Notes: generated by a model from the sequence alone, not told the origin. 64,000 nt of DNA from Mycobacterium nebraskense (GCF_002102255.1 NZ_LQPH01000158.1:101980-165979), one strand, 5' to 3'. Shown: positions 50,594-60,128, numbered from the stretch's first letter. Translations and numbers: made by a program.

Positions 50594-51445
50594 ATGCGAA
50601 CAGAGCTTCCTGCCGAGCGCCTGCAGCGGCGACTCGGTGCCGAACCGGACACCGAGTCCGACGGCTCGGGGTCGACGTCACCCGGGGAGGCGGCAGACGA
50701 GGACCAGAATTCACTGCTGCCGCGGTGGCTGCCCGATGCTTCCCCGGATCGGGGCTGGGTGGCCAGACTGCGCGCCGACCCGGGGCGTGCCGGTGCCATC
50801 GGATTGGCGATCGTGGCCGCGCTGGCCGTGCTTGTCACGGTGTTCACCCTGCTGCGCGACCGGCCGGCGCCGGTGATGTCGGCCAAATTGCCGCCGGTCG
50901 AGAAGGCGTCCACGGCAAGCCCCAAGCCCTCGGCGAGCCCCGGTGCCGGCCCCGACCGGCCGGTGGTGGTGAGCGTGGTGGGCCTGGTGCACAGCCCCGG
51001 ACTGGTCACCCTGGCGCCCGGCGCGCGCGTTGCCGACGCGCTGCAGGCCGCGGGCGGGGCGGTGAACGGGGCCGACACCATCGGGCTGAACATGGCGCGC
51101 CCGCTCGGCGACGGCGAGCAGATCGTCGTCGGGCTCGTTCCCGTCCCCGGGCAGCCGACCGCGCTGGGAAGCTCGGTGGCCTCCGGGTCGACGCCGACGT
51201 CGAAGCCGCCGCCGCCGCGGGCCGGCACCGGGTCGGTCAAGCCGAAGGCGGGTGAGGTCCTCGACCTCAACACCGCGACCGCGGAGGACTTGGACGCCCT
51301 GCCCGGCGTCGGACCGGTCACGGCCGCCGCGATCGTCGCCTGGCGACAGGCCAACGGCAAGTTCACCAGCGTCGACCAGCTCGCCGATGTCGACGGCATC
51401 GGACCGGCGCGGCTGGAGAAGCTGCGCGCCCTGGTCCGTGTCTGA
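50594..51445 (+). CDS. comEA: ComEA-like DNA-binding protein (Rv2415c-like)
   Basis: A 283-residue membrane-anchored protein with an Asp/Ser/Gly-rich cytosolic start, one transmembrane helix near 70-93 (GAIGLAIVAALAVLVTVFTLL), a Pro/Ser linker, a SLBB domain (VVVSVVGLVHSPGLVTLAPGARVADAL) and tandem helix-hairpin-helix motifs (LDLNTATAEDLDALPGVGPVTAAAI; VDGIGPARLEKLRALV). The ComEA family binds incoming double-stranded DNA at the membrane. The ATG at 50594 reads MRTELPAERLQRRL. comEC follows after 5 bases. Confidence 0.9.
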   Translation: MRTELPAERLQRRLGAEPDTESDGSGSTSPGEAADEDQNSLLPRWLPDASPDRGWVARLRADPGRAGAIGLAIVAALAVLVTVFTLLRDRPAPVMSAKLPPVEKASTASPKPSASPGAGPDRPVVVSVVGLVHSPGLVTLAPGARVADALQAAGGAVNGADTIGLNMARPLGDGEQIVVGLVPVPGQPTALGSSVASGSTPTSKPPPPRAGTGSVKPKAGEVLDLNTATAEDLDALPGVGPVTAAAIVAWRQANGKFTSVDQLADVDGIGPARLEKLRALVRV

Positions 51446-51450
51446 CACCG

Positions 51451-53043
51451 GTGCGCGATTCCGGCCGCGTCGAATCGGGCGCGGCGCCCGTCGATGCGCG
51501 CCTGGTGCCGGCCGCGCTCACCTGCTGGGTGGTGACCGCGGCCGGGATCTGGTGGCCGATCGGCCGGGTGGTGGCGGCGTGCTGCGTCGTGTTGGTCGCC
51601 GCCTCCGGCGTGCTGGTGTGGCGCGCCGCGCGCAGGCCGGGCGAAACCGGGCGGCTGCGGGCCGTCAGCGCCGGCGTCGTCGCGGTCGGGGTCATCGGCG
51701 CGGGGTTTGGGTTCGCGGTAGCGCTGCGCGCCGAAGCGGTCGATCGCCACCCGATCACCGCGGCGTTCGGGACGGTCGCCCCGCTGACGGTCACCCCGAC
51801 CGAGAGCCCCGTGTCGTTGGGTCGCGGCCGGCTCATGTTTCGCGCCACGCTGCAGCGCCTGCGCGACGCGCAGATTTCCGGCCGGGTGGTCGTATTCGCG
51901 CGCGCCTCGGACTTCGAATCGGAAGCCGGTGGGCTGATGGTGGGCCGGCCGGTGCGGTTCACCGCACGAATCGGCCGTCCGACCCGCCGCGACCTCACCG
52001 TCGCGGTGCTCAACGCGTCGGGCCGCCCGACCCTGGGCACCGCCGGCGCCGTGCAGCGGGCCGCCCACACGGTGCGCGGCCGATTCGCCGCCGCCGTTCG
52101 CGGCACGTTGCCCGCCGAACAGGCGGCGATGCTGCCCGCCCTGGTCCTGGGTGACACGTCGGCGGTCACCGCCGAGACCGACCGCGACTTTCGCGCGGCC
52201 GGCATGACGCACTTGATGGCGGTGTCGGGGGCCAACGTGACCATCGTGTGTGCCGCTGTCCTGTTCTCGGCGCGTCTGATCGGTCCGCGGGCGGCCGTCG
52301 TCCTCGCCGCGCTGACACTGGTCGCGTTCGTCGTCGTCGTGCAACCGACGGCGAGCGTGTTGCGGGCGGCCGTGATGGGCGCCATCGGGCTGGCGGGGAT
52401 GCTGTCTTCGCGGGCGCGCCAGGCCATCCCGGCGCTCTGCGCCACGGTGCTGGTCCTACTGGCGATTGCCCCACAGCTGGCGGTTGACGTGGGCTTCGCG
52501 CTGTCGGTGGTCGCGACGGCCGCGTTGGTAGTCATCGCGCCGGGGTGGTCGCGACGTTTGGTGGGCAGAGGTTGGCCCAAGCCGCTGGCCGACGCGCTGG
52601 CGATCGCCGCGGCCGCGCACGTGGTGACCGCTCCGCTGGTGGCCGGTATCTCTGGTCGAGTCAGCCTGGTGGCGGTGGGCGCCAACCTGGCGGCGGCACC
52701 GGTGATAGTGCCGATCACCGTGCTGGGCAGCGCGGCGGCCGTGTTGAGCGTGCCGTGGCCGTCCGGTGCGCAGTTCTTGATCCGTTTCACCGGCCCCGAA
52801 CTGTGGTGGGTGGTGCGGGTGGCGCGCTGGTCGGCCGGTGCGCCCGCGGCGACGGTACCCGTTCCGTCCGGCGTGCCCGGAGTGCTGCTGGTCGCCGGCG
52901 TGACCACGTTGATGGTTGTGGTCGCCACGCGGCTACGCGGCCGGCGCTGGTTTGGCGCCGCGATCGGCCTGGGCGCGCTGACGGCTGTCCTCTGCGCGCT
53001 CGCTTGGTGGTTGTCGGAGCTGTTGGATCCCAGGGCGGCCTAG
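51451..53043 (+). CDS. comEC: ComEC/Rec2-family membrane protein lacking the beta-lactamase domain
   Basis: Polytopic channel-like protein of 530 residues starting at GTG. It has two to three N-terminal helices, a DUF4131-type extracellular OB region (about 100-200), the competence domain with LPALVLGDTSAV, AAGMTHLMAVSGANVTIV and about seven further helices. The C-terminal metallo-beta-lactamase domain found in many ComEC proteins is absent, as in mycobacterial homologues I know (Rv2414c size). It probably forms one operon with comEA and holA (gap 26 bases). Whether natural uptake operates is unknown. Confidence 0.9.
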   Translation: MRDSGRVESGAAPVDARLVPAALTCWVVTAAGIWWPIGRVVAACCVVLVAASGVLVWRAARRPGETGRLRAVSAGVVAVGVIGAGFGFAVALRAEAVDRHPITAAFGTVAPLTVTPTESPVSLGRGRLMFRATLQRLRDAQISGRVVVFARASDFESEAGGLMVGRPVRFTARIGRPTRRDLTVAVLNASGRPTLGTAGAVQRAAHTVRGRFAAAVRGTLPAEQAAMLPALVLGDTSAVTAETDRDFRAAGMTHLMAVSGANVTIVCAAVLFSARLIGPRAAVVLAALTLVAFVVVVQPTASVLRAAVMGAIGLAGMLSSRARQAIPALCATVLVLLAIAPQLAVDVGFALSVVATAALVVIAPGWSRRLVGRGWPKPLADALAIAAAAHVVTAPLVAGISGRVSLVAVGANLAAAPVIVPITVLGSAAAVLSVPWPSGAQFLIRFTGPELWWVVRVARWSAGAPAATVPVPSGVPGVLLVAGVTTLMVVVATRLRGRRWFGAAIGLGALTAVLCALAWWLSELLDPRAA

Positions 53044-53069
53044 TCGGTCCTTCGTGACACCATCGTGGG

Positions 53070-54047
53070 GTGAGCGAGATTGCGCCGTTGCACCTGGTCC
53101 TGGGAGACGAGGATCTGCTGGTCGAGCGCGCGGTGGCCGACGTGTTGCGGTCGGCTCGCGAGCGGGCCGGCTTCAAAAACGAGGCCGACGTTCCGGTCAG
53201 CCGAATGCGGGCCGGTGACGTCAGCACCTACGAGCTCGCCGAACTGCTGAGCCCGTCACTGTTCGGCGACGAGCGCATCGTCGTGCTGGAGGCCGCCGGC
53301 GAAGCGGGCAAGGAGGCGGCCGCGGTGATCGCCTCGGCCGCGGCCGACGTTCCACTGGGCACGATGCTGGTGGTCGTGCATTCGGGCGGCGGGCGGGCCA
53401 AGGCGCTGCCCACCGAGTTGCAGTCACTCGGCGCCGTCGTGCATCCGTGCGCGCGGATCACCAAGGCCAGCGAGCGGGTTGACTTCGTCCGCAAGGAGTT
53501 TCGTGCGCTGCGGGTCAAGGTCGATGAGGAGACCGTGACCGCCATGCTGGACGCGGTCGGCTCCGACGTGCGAGAGCTGGCGGCCGCGTGTTCGCAACTG
53601 GTCGCCGACACCGGTGGGGTCGTCGATGCCGCCGCGGTCCGCCGCTACCACAGCGGCAAAGCCGAGGTGAAGGGCTTCGACATCGCGGACAAGGCGGTGG
53701 CCGGCGACGTTGCGGGAGCCGCCGAGGCGCTGCGCTGGGCGATGATGCGCGGTGAGCCGCTGGTGGTGCTGGCCGACGCGCTGGCCGAGGCGGTCCACAC
53801 GATCGGCCGGGTCGGGCCGCTGTCAGGCGATCCCTATCGGCTGGCGTCGCAGTTGGGAATGCCGCCCTGGCGGGTGCAGAAGGCCCAGAAGCAGGCGCGG
53901 TATTGGTCGCGCGACAGCGTGGCGGCCGCGATGAAGGTGGTGGCGACGCTCAATGCCAACGTCAAGGGGGCCGTGGCGGACGCCGATTACGCGCTGGAGT
54001 CGGCGGTCAGAAAGGTGGCCGAACTGGCCGCCCACCGGCACCGATGA
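53070..54047 (+). CDS. holA: DNA polymerase III delta subunit
   Basis: Clamp-loader subunit that opens the beta clamp. The 325-residue product starts at GTG and shows the HolA pattern: HLVLGDEDLLVERAVADVL at the start, LFGDERIVVLEAA, then DVRELAAACSQLVADTGG and FDIADKAVAGDVAGAAEALRW. The C-terminal domain binds the clamp loader ring (PPWRVQKAQKQARYWS). Follows comEC by 26 bases and converges on rpsT. Confidence 0.95.
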   Translation: MSEIAPLHLVLGDEDLLVERAVADVLRSARERAGFKNEADVPVSRMRAGDVSTYELAELLSPSLFGDERIVVLEAAGEAGKEAAAVIASAAADVPLGTMLVVVHSGGGRAKALPTELQSLGAVVHPCARITKASERVDFVRKEFRALRVKVDEETVTAMLDAVGSDVRELAAACSQLVADTGGVVDAAAVRRYHSGKAEVKGFDIADKAVAGDVAGAAEALRWAMMRGEPLVVLADALAEAVHTIGRVGPLSGDPYRLASQLGMPPWRVQKAQKQARYWSRDSVAAAMKVVATLNANVKGAVADADYALESAVRKVAELAAHRHR

Positions 54048-54060
54048 TCGCGCGCGGGGC

Positions 54061-54321
54061 TCAGAGCTTGTTGAGCGCTCGCGCCAGGGCCGACTTCTTG
54101 TTGGCCGCCTGATTCTTGTGGATCACGCCCTTGCTGGCCGCTTTGTCCAGCTTGCGGTTGGTCGACGCAAGCAACTCCGTGGCCTTGTCTTTGTCACCGG
54201 CGTGAGCGGCCTCGCGGAACGCGCGCACGGCGGTGCGAAGCGAAGACTTCACCGACTTGTTGCGCAGGCGAGCGCGCTCATTGGTCCGATTGCGCTTCTG
54301 CTGCGACTTGATGTTGGCCAC
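54061..54321 (-). CDS. rpsT: 30S ribosomal protein S20
   Basis: An 86-residue basic protein, MANIKSQQKRNRTNERARLR at the N-terminus and GVIHKNQAANKKSALARAL at the C-terminus, a full-length match to S20, which binds 16S rRNA. The ATG has AAGGAACTC upstream. The stop lies 13 bases from the convergent holA stop. Confidence 0.98.
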   Translation of the reverse strand: MANIKSQQKRNRTNERARLRNKSVKSSLRTAVRAFREAAHAGDKDKATELLASTNRKLDKAASKGVIHKNQAANKKSALARALNKL

Positions 54322-54466
54322 GCTTGAGTTCCTTCTCCGATTCGACGTTTGTTTGGGGCGCCGGATATCACCACAGCGACTGCCCAGGTTATCAGTCGGT
54401 TACGTTTTCTCCCAAAACGGGAACCCGTGGCCTGCCAGAACGCCAATTTGAGGCAGCATCTGAAAA

Positions 54467-56143
54467 GTGAGTCTTCCGAGCCAGCTTGAGGAAACCAGGC
54501 GGGGGTTGCGCGCTGCGCGTGCCGAGCGCATTTTCGGCGGATACAACGTGTCGTCGGACACCTATTCGATGGCCTTCGACGAGATGTTCGATGCCCAGGG
54601 CACCGTTAGGGGACCGTACAAGGGCATCTATGCCGAGCTCGCGCCGTCGGACGCCTCGGAGCTCAAGGCCCGCGCCGAAGCGCTGGGCCGCGCCTTCATC
54701 GACCAGGGCATCACGTTCTCGCTGTCGGGTCAGGAACGGCCTTTTCCACTTGACCTGGTTCCGCGGGTGATCTCGGCCGCCGAGTGGAGCCGGCTGGAGC
54801 GCGGCATCATCCAGCGCGTCAAGGCCCTCGAGATGTATCTCGACGACATCTACGGCGACCAGGAGATCCTCAACGACGACATCATCCCGCGCCGCCTGGT
54901 TACTTCCTGCGAGCATTTCCACCGTCAGGCCATGGGCATCGTCCCGCCCAACGGCGTGCGCATCCACGTCGCCGGCATCGACCTGATCCGCGACGAGAAG
55001 GGCAACTTCCGGGTGCTTGAGGACAACCTGCGCTCGCCGTCGGGGGTGTCCTATGTCATGGAGAACCGGCGGACCATGGCGCGGGTCTTCCCGAACCTGT
55101 TCGCCACCCACCGGGTGCGCGCGGTCGACGACTACGCGTCGCACCTGCTGCGTGCCCTGCGCAATTCCGCGGCCACCAACGAGGCCGACCCGACGGTGGT
55201 GGTGCTGACCCCCGGCGTGCACAACTCGGCCTACTTCGAGCACTCGCTGCTGGCCCGCCAGATGGGCGTCGAGCTGGTCGAAGGTCGCGACCTGTTCTGC
55301 CGGGACAACCAGGTATACATGCGCACCACGGAAGGCGAGGTGCAGGTCGACGTCATCTACCGGCGCATCGACGACACCTTTCTGGACCCGCTGCAGTTCC
55401 GTGCCGACTCGGTGCTGGGCGTGGCGGGCCTGGTCAACGCCGCGCGCGCCGGGAACGTCGTCATCTCCAGCGCCATCGGCAACGGTGTGGGTGACGACAA
55501 GCTCGTCTACACCTATGTGCCGACCATGATCGAGTACTACCTGGGGGAGAAGCCGCTGCTCGCCAACGTCGAGACGTACCGGTGCTGGCTTGATGACGAA
55601 CGCGAAGAGGTGCTGGACCGGATCGACGAGTTGGTCCTCAAGCCGGTCGAAGGGTCCGGCGGTTACGGCATCGTGTTCGGGCCGGAAGCATCCGACAAGG
55701 AGTTGGCCACCGTCGCCAAGAAGGTTCGCGACGATCCGCGCAGCTGGATCGCCCAGCCGATGATGGAACTGTCGACCGTGCCGACGCAGATCGACAACAC
55801 GCTGGGGCCCCGGTATGTCGACCTGCGGCCATTCGCGGTCAACGACGGCAACGACGTGTGGGTGCTGCCCGGCGGGCTGACGCGGGTGGCCCTGGTAGAG
55901 GGCTCGCGGGTGGTCAACTCCAGTCAGGGCGGTGGCTCGAAGGACACCTGGGTGCTGGCACCGCGCGCGTCGGGAGGCGACCGGGAGCTCGGGGCGGCGG
56001 AAGTCGTGCGCTCGCTGCCGGAGTCCATCCCTGACCCGGTGCTGGACGGCGCGCCACGGTTGACGCAAACACAGCCGCAACCCACCGAACCGCCCCAGGA
56101 ACAGCACCTGCAGCAACAGCAACAGCGAAAAGCGAAGCGCTGA
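54467..56143 (+). CDS. Circularly permuted ATP-grasp ligase (Rv2411c-like)
   Basis: A 558-residue ATP-grasp protein of the DUF404/DUF407 type, predicted to form an amide bond on an unknown substrate. It contains GPYKGIYAELAPSDASELKARAEAL early, then VLEDNLRSPSGVSYVMENRR, VVLTPGVHNSAYFEHSLLARQMGVELVEG and the phosphate-binding VLKPVEGSGGYGI near 395. The tail after about 535 is Gln/Pro-rich (PTEPPQEQHLQQQQQ). It starts at GTG and overlaps the alpha-E gene by one base (TGATG). Together with the next two genes it makes the widely conserved ATP-grasp/alpha-E/transglutaminase set. Confidence 0.9.
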   Translation: MSLPSQLEETRRGLRAARAERIFGGYNVSSDTYSMAFDEMFDAQGTVRGPYKGIYAELAPSDASELKARAEALGRAFIDQGITFSLSGQERPFPLDLVPRVISAAEWSRLERGIIQRVKALEMYLDDIYGDQEILNDDIIPRRLVTSCEHFHRQAMGIVPPNGVRIHVAGIDLIRDEKGNFRVLEDNLRSPSGVSYVMENRRTMARVFPNLFATHRVRAVDDYASHLLRALRNSAATNEADPTVVVLTPGVHNSAYFEHSLLARQMGVELVEGRDLFCRDNQVYMRTTEGEVQVDVIYRRIDDTFLDPLQFRADSVLGVAGLVNAARAGNVVISSAIGNGVGDDKLVYTYVPTMIEYYLGEKPLLANVETYRCWLDDEREEVLDRIDELVLKPVEGSGGYGIVFGPEASDKELATVAKKVRDDPRSWIAQPMMELSTVPTQIDNTLGPRYVDLRPFAVNDGNDVWVLPGGLTRVALVEGSRVVNSSQGGGSKDTWVLAPRASGGDRELGAAEVVRSLPESIPDPVLDGAPRLTQTQPQPTEPPQEQHLQQQQQRKAKR

Positions 56144-57120
56144 TGTTGGCCCGTAACGCCGAGGCGCTGTTCTGGATCGGTCGCTATGTCGAGCGCGCCG
56201 ACGACACCGCGCGCATTCTCGACGTGGCGCTGCACCAGCTGCTCGAGGATTCCAGCGTCGACCCGGACCAGGCGTCTCGGCTGCTGCTACGGGTGCTCGG
56301 AATCGATCCGCCGCACCACGACCTCGATGTCTGGTCGTTGACCGACCTGGTGGCCTTCAGCACGAACGCTTCGGGCGGTTGTTCGATCGTCGACGCCGTC
56401 ACGGCGGCTCGGGAAAACGCCAAGTCGGCGCGGGAAGTGACGTCCAGCGAGATCTGGGAGTGCCTCAACACCACCTACCATGCCCTGGCCGAACGCGAGC
56501 GTGCCGCCAAACGACTTGGGCCCCATGAATTTCTGTCGTACGTCGAAGGCCGGGCGGCGATGTTCGCCGGGCTTGCGGACTCGACGCTGTCGCGCGACGA
56601 CGGGTATCGCTTCATGGTGCTGGGCCGCGCGATCGAGCGGGTCGACATGACGGTGCGGCTGCTGCTGTCGCGGGTGGGGGACAGCGCGTCATCCCCGGCC
56701 TGGGTGACGCTGTTGCGCTCCGCGGGCGCGCACGACACCTATCTGCGCACCTACCGCGGCGTGCTGGATGCCAGCCGGGTGGTCGAGTTCATGCTGCTGG
56801 ACCGGCTGTTTCCGCGTTCGGTGTTCTATTCGCTTCGGCTGGCCGAACACAACCTCGACGAACTGATGCACAGTCGGCAGAGCCGGATCGGGGCAACCGG
56901 GGAGGCGCAGCGGTTGCTCGGACAGGCCCGCAGCGAACTGGAATTCGTGCAACCCGGTGTACTGCTGGAATCCTTGGATAACCGCTTGGCGGGGCTGCAG
57001 CGAACCTGCCGCGATGTCGGAGAAGCGTTGGCGGTGCAGTACTTCCACGTCACTCCGTGGGTCGCATGGTCGGACGCCGCCGACCGCGCCCGGCTGGTCA
57101 GCAGGCAGGGAGACGCCTGA
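56143..57120 (+). CDS. Alpha-E domain protein (Rv2410c-like)
   Basis: A 325-residue, almost entirely helical DUF403 (alpha-E) protein starting MLARNAEALFWIGRYVERADDTARIL, the family hallmark. Acidic and His residues (YHALAERERAAKRLGPHEF) recur through the helices. It is encoded between the ATP-grasp and transglutaminase genes with one-base overlaps on both sides, so all three products are probably made in fixed ratio and work together. Biochemical function is not known. Confidence 0.92.
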   Translation: MLARNAEALFWIGRYVERADDTARILDVALHQLLEDSSVDPDQASRLLLRVLGIDPPHHDLDVWSLTDLVAFSTNASGGCSIVDAVTAARENAKSAREVTSSEIWECLNTTYHALAERERAAKRLGPHEFLSYVEGRAAMFAGLADSTLSRDDGYRFMVLGRAIERVDMTVRLLLSRVGDSASSPAWVTLLRSAGAHDTYLRTYRGVLDASRVVEFMLLDRLFPRSVFYSLRLAEHNLDELMHSRQSRIGATGEAQRLLGQARSELEFVQPGVLLESLDNRLAGLQRTCRDVGEALAVQYFHVTPWVAWSDAADRARLVSRQGDA

Positions 57121-57959
57121 TGTGGCGGCTGCGGGTGGTGCACACGACCGGGTACGCCTACCAGTCGGCGGTGACCGCGTCCTACAACGAAGCGCGGTTG
57201 ACCCCGCGCTCGGACACCCGGCAGAACGTCATCCTCAATCGCGTCGAGACGATTCCCGCAACCCGGTCCTATCGCTACATCGACTATTGGGGCACGGCCG
57301 TAACAGCATTCGACCTGCACGCGCCGCACACCGACCTCACGGTGACGTCGTCGTCGGTGGTCGAAACCGAGCGGCCGGAACCGCCGGTGATCGACGTCGG
57401 CTGGGGTGACCTGCAGTCGGAGGCGGTGATCGATCGGTTCGACGAATTGCTTCGCCCCACCGCGCACACCCCGGCGAGCAAGAAGGTTGCGTCCGTGGCC
57501 AAAAAGATCGCCAAGTCACACAAGCCCGCCGAGGCCGTCGTCGCCGCGGCCCGCTGGGTGCGCGGCGAGCTGGAATATCTCCCGGGTACCACCAGCGTGC
57601 ACTCGTCCGGGCTCGATGCGTTGAACGAGGGCAAGGGTGTCTGCCAGGACTTCGTGCACCTGTCGCTTATGTTGTTGCGAGCCATGGGAATTCCGGCGTA
57701 CTACGTGTCGGGTTACCTGCATCCCAAACGCAGCGCCGTCGTCGGGGACACCGTGGACGGGCGCAGCCACGCCTGGATTCAGGCGTGGACGGGCGGGTGG
57801 TGGAGCTACGACCCCACCAATGAATCCGAGATCTCCGAGCAATACGTCAGCGTGGGCGCAGGCCGCGACTACACCGACGTCCCTCCCCTGAAAGGCATCT
57901 ACTCCGGTCAGGGGGCGACCGATCTCGACGTCGTCGTGGAGGTCACCCGGCTGGCTTAG
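57120..57959 (+). CDS. Transglutaminase-like cysteine protease-fold protein (Rv2409c-like)
   Basis: A 279-residue protein with the bacterial transglutaminase-like N-terminal domain (MWRLRVVHTTGYAYQSAVTAS) and catalytic core. Cys in KGVCQDFVHLSLMLLRAMG (near 177), His in GRSHAWIQAWTGG (near 218) and Asp in WWSYDPTNE (near 233) form the expected triad. The ATG at 57120 overlaps the alpha-E stop by one base. In predicted peptide-ligase systems such enzymes hydrolyse or transfer the peptide bonds made by the ATP-grasp partner. Confidence 0.9.
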   Translation: MWRLRVVHTTGYAYQSAVTASYNEARLTPRSDTRQNVILNRVETIPATRSYRYIDYWGTAVTAFDLHAPHTDLTVTSSSVVETERPEPPVIDVGWGDLQSEAVIDRFDELLRPTAHTPASKKVASVAKKIAKSHKPAEAVVAAARWVRGELEYLPGTTSVHSSGLDALNEGKGVCQDFVHLSLMLLRAMGIPAYYVSGYLHPKRSAVVGDTVDGRSHAWIQAWTGGWWSYDPTNESEISEQYVSVGAGRDYTDVPPLKGIYSGQGATDLDVVVEVTRLA

Positions 57960-57992
57960 CCGTGGAGCGTGCGCGAGCATAGCGTTCATGCC

Positions 57993-58667
57993 ATGAACGA
58001 CACTGCGCCCCGCCGCGGCGGCTCCCCGTTGCTGCCGCTTGCGGTGCTGTGCGCGGCGCTGCTCTTCGGTGGAATCGCCGTTGGGGTCGGCCTGGGCGGT
58101 GTGATGCCATTGCCGTACGGCCCGGTGGCCGCGGTGGCGGCCTACGTCCGCGCGCAGCCGGTCGCGGTGCGCGTCATCGCCGTCGCGACGTTTGCCTCGT
58201 CGATACCCCTGGCGATCTACGCGGCGGCGGCCAGTGCGCGGCTGCGCCAGCTCGGAGCTGCGGCGCCAGGCGCCGCGGTCGCGCTCACAGGTGGCACTTT
58301 GGCGGCCGGCGCGCTGGGGCTGTGCGGGTTGCTGGCCTGGCCGCTGTCGCGGCCCGAAGTGGCCGCGGATACGACGTTGGTCCGGGCGCTGTACTTGCTG
58401 GTGTTCCTGGTCGGCGGGCCGGGGCACATCGTCGCCCTGGGTCTGCTGGTCGCCGCGATGGCGGCGCCCGGCCTGAATCTGGGTTTGCTGCCGAGAGCGG
58501 TCGCCTGGGCCGGCCTGGGAACCGCCGCCCTCGCCGAATCCGCGACGGTGGTATTGATCTGGCCGGCGCTGGGCGTGATCCTGCCGGCTGCCCGGGTGCT
58601 GGCGCTGAGTTGGCTGGTACTGGCCGGGGCGCTGCTGCCGTTGCGGCGCAACGACATTCGGGAATGA
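57993..58667 (+). CDS. Seven-helix hypothetical membrane protein
   Basis: A 224-residue Ala/Leu-rich membrane protein with about six or seven hydrophobic helices (roughly 14-38, 55-75, 92-115, 130-155, 165-185, 195-215) and no catalytic motif. It carries HIVALG and PGGPGH-like elements (GGPGHIVAL) within a helix that could hold a ligand. Thirty-three bases follow the transglutaminase stop, so it may be read with that operon. H37Rv has a PE gene at about this position instead. Function unknown. Confidence 0.75.
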   Translation: MNDTAPRRGGSPLLPLAVLCAALLFGGIAVGVGLGGVMPLPYGPVAAVAAYVRAQPVAVRVIAVATFASSIPLAIYAAAASARLRQLGAAAPGAAVALTGGTLAAGALGLCGLLAWPLSRPEVAADTTLVRALYLLVFLVGGPGHIVALGLLVAAMAAPGLNLGLLPRAVAWAGLGTAALAESATVVLIWPALGVILPAARVLALSWLVLAGALLPLRRNDIRE

Positions 58668-58670
58668 CCT

Positions 58671-59510
58671 TTACGACGCGTTGATTTCGACGCGATGCAG
58701 GTCGTCACCGAGCTCGATCCGCCCGCCGAACTGCGAAGCCGCCAGCGCCCGCCACTGTTCTTCCTGGCCCGGCACCAGCGCCGGCACGTAGTGCGTCATG
58801 ACGAGGGTGCCCACCCCCGCGCGGGCCGCGGTTGCCGCCGCTTCTTCGACTGACGAGTGGTAGTCGCAGATGTCCTGGAGCCGCTGTTGCGGGATGTTGC
58901 CGACGATGTCCTTGCGGATCACGGTGTGCACCAACGCGCCAGCGCCGGCCGCCAGCTGGTCCAGGTCGGTGCAGGGCACGGTGTCCCCGGCGAGCACCAC
59001 CGACGCCGTCCCGTAGTCGATTCGGAACCCGATGGTCGGCGCTACCGGCCGGTGATCGGTCGGCGCCACGCGGATCGACACTCCGTCGCGGTCCCACACC
59101 GCCCCCTCGGTGCATTCGTGGACCTCGACCGCCGGTGGGGCGTTCAGGTCGGCGTGATGAGCGATCCGGTACCCGATGTCGTGGCGGAAGGCCTGCAGCG
59201 TCGCCTCCACCGTCTCCGCGGTCCCGGGCGGTCCGATGATCGGCAGCGGCGCGGGGTCCGGTGCGAAGGTGCTGATCCACCGCGTGATGAGGAGGTCACC
59301 GAGGTCTCCGATGTGGTCGCTGTGCAGATGGGTGATCAGCAGCGCCGACAATCCGCCGGCGCCGACGCCCACCGCTGCGGCGCGCTGCAACACGCCACGG
59401 CCGCAATCCACCAGAAACACCTGCCCGCCCGCCCGCACCAAAGTCGACGGCCCGGCGCGGTTGGGGTCTGGGATCGGGCTTCCGGTCCCTAGCAGCGTGA
59501 TCTCAATCAT
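58671..59510 (-). CDS. Metallo-beta-lactamase-fold hydrolase, RNase Z-like (Rv2407-like)
   Basis: A 279-residue MBL-fold enzyme with the N-terminal MIEITLLGTGSPIPDP, the metal motif LITHLHSDHIGDL (HxHxDH near residue 62), a later Asp in VLAGDTVPC and the C-terminal MTHYVPAL. This arrangement resembles ribonuclease Z/ElaC-like proteins that trim tRNA 3' ends, and Rv2407 is annotated so. Close MBL relatives act on arylsulfates or cyclic nucleotides, so the tRNA role is likely but not proven. Convergent with the preceding gene with a 3-base gap. Confidence 0.88.
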   Translation of the reverse strand: MIEITLLGTGSPIPDPNRAGPSTLVRAGGQVFLVDCGRGVLQRAAAVGVGAGGLSALLITHLHSDHIGDLGDLLITRWISTFAPDPAPLPIIGPPGTAETVEATLQAFRHDIGYRIAHHADLNAPPAVEVHECTEGAVWDRDGVSIRVAPTDHRPVAPTIGFRIDYGTASVVLAGDTVPCTDLDQLAAGAGALVHTVIRKDIVGNIPQQRLQDICDYHSSVEEAAATAARAGVGTLVMTHYVPALVPGQEEQWRALAASQFGGRIELGDDLHRVEINAS

Positions 59511-59697
59511 GGCCCCTATCTTGCAAGCCGCCGCCCTCCGCAGTGGCCCAATCTGACGATCCGGCCGGGCACCGGTTTCGAACGGCGACGTCAGGGTACG
59601 GACACGGATCGGCTACCGGTTCTCGTCGTGGCTTTTGCGCCGCGCGAGTTAGCCGTAGCCTGATGTGAAGCGGATCACAAACCGGCTGGAGGCCTTG

Positions 59698-60126
59698 ATG
59701 CGGATTGCGGACGTCTTGCGGAACAAGGGCGCGGCGGTGGTGACCATCAACCCCGAGGCGACGGTCAAAGAGCTGCTCGCCGGCATGGCTGATCAGAACA
59801 TCGGGGCCATGGTGGTGGTCGGCGACGAGGGCGTCGTCGGCATCGTCTCCGAGCGCGACGTGGTGCGCCAACTGCACACCCATGGCGCCAGCGTGCTGTC
59901 CCGCCCGATCTCGAAGATCATGACCACCACCCTCGCCACCTGCACGAAAGCCGACACGGTCGACTCCCTGAGTGTGCTGATGACCAAGAACCGGGTGCGT
60001 CACGTGCCGGTGCTCGACGGCAAGAAGCTGATCGGCATCGTCAGCATCGGCGACGTGGTGAAGACCCGGATGGAAGAACTCGAGGCCGAACAGCAGCAGC
60101 TGCAGTCCTACATCACGCAGGGCTGA
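59698..60126 (+). CDS. Tandem CBS-domain protein (Rv2406c-like)
   Basis: A 142-residue protein made of two CBS repeats (about 8-65 and 75-130), a fold that binds adenosyl nucleotides. Repeat 1 holds GAMVVVGDEGVVGIVSERDVVR and repeat 2 VRHVPVLDGKKLIGIVSIGDVVK. The C-terminus is a Gln-rich helix (EELEAEQQQLQSYI). The ATG at 59698 follows GGAGG by 5 bases; an in-frame ATG at 59665 is weaker. The target it regulates is unknown. Confidence 0.9.
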   Translation: MRIADVLRNKGAAVVTINPEATVKELLAGMADQNIGAMVVVGDEGVVGIVSERDVVRQLHTHGASVLSRPISKIMTTTLATCTKADTVDSLSVLMTKNRVRHVPVLDGKKLIGIVSIGDVVKTRMEELEAEQQQLQSYITQG

Positions 60127-60128
60127 CT

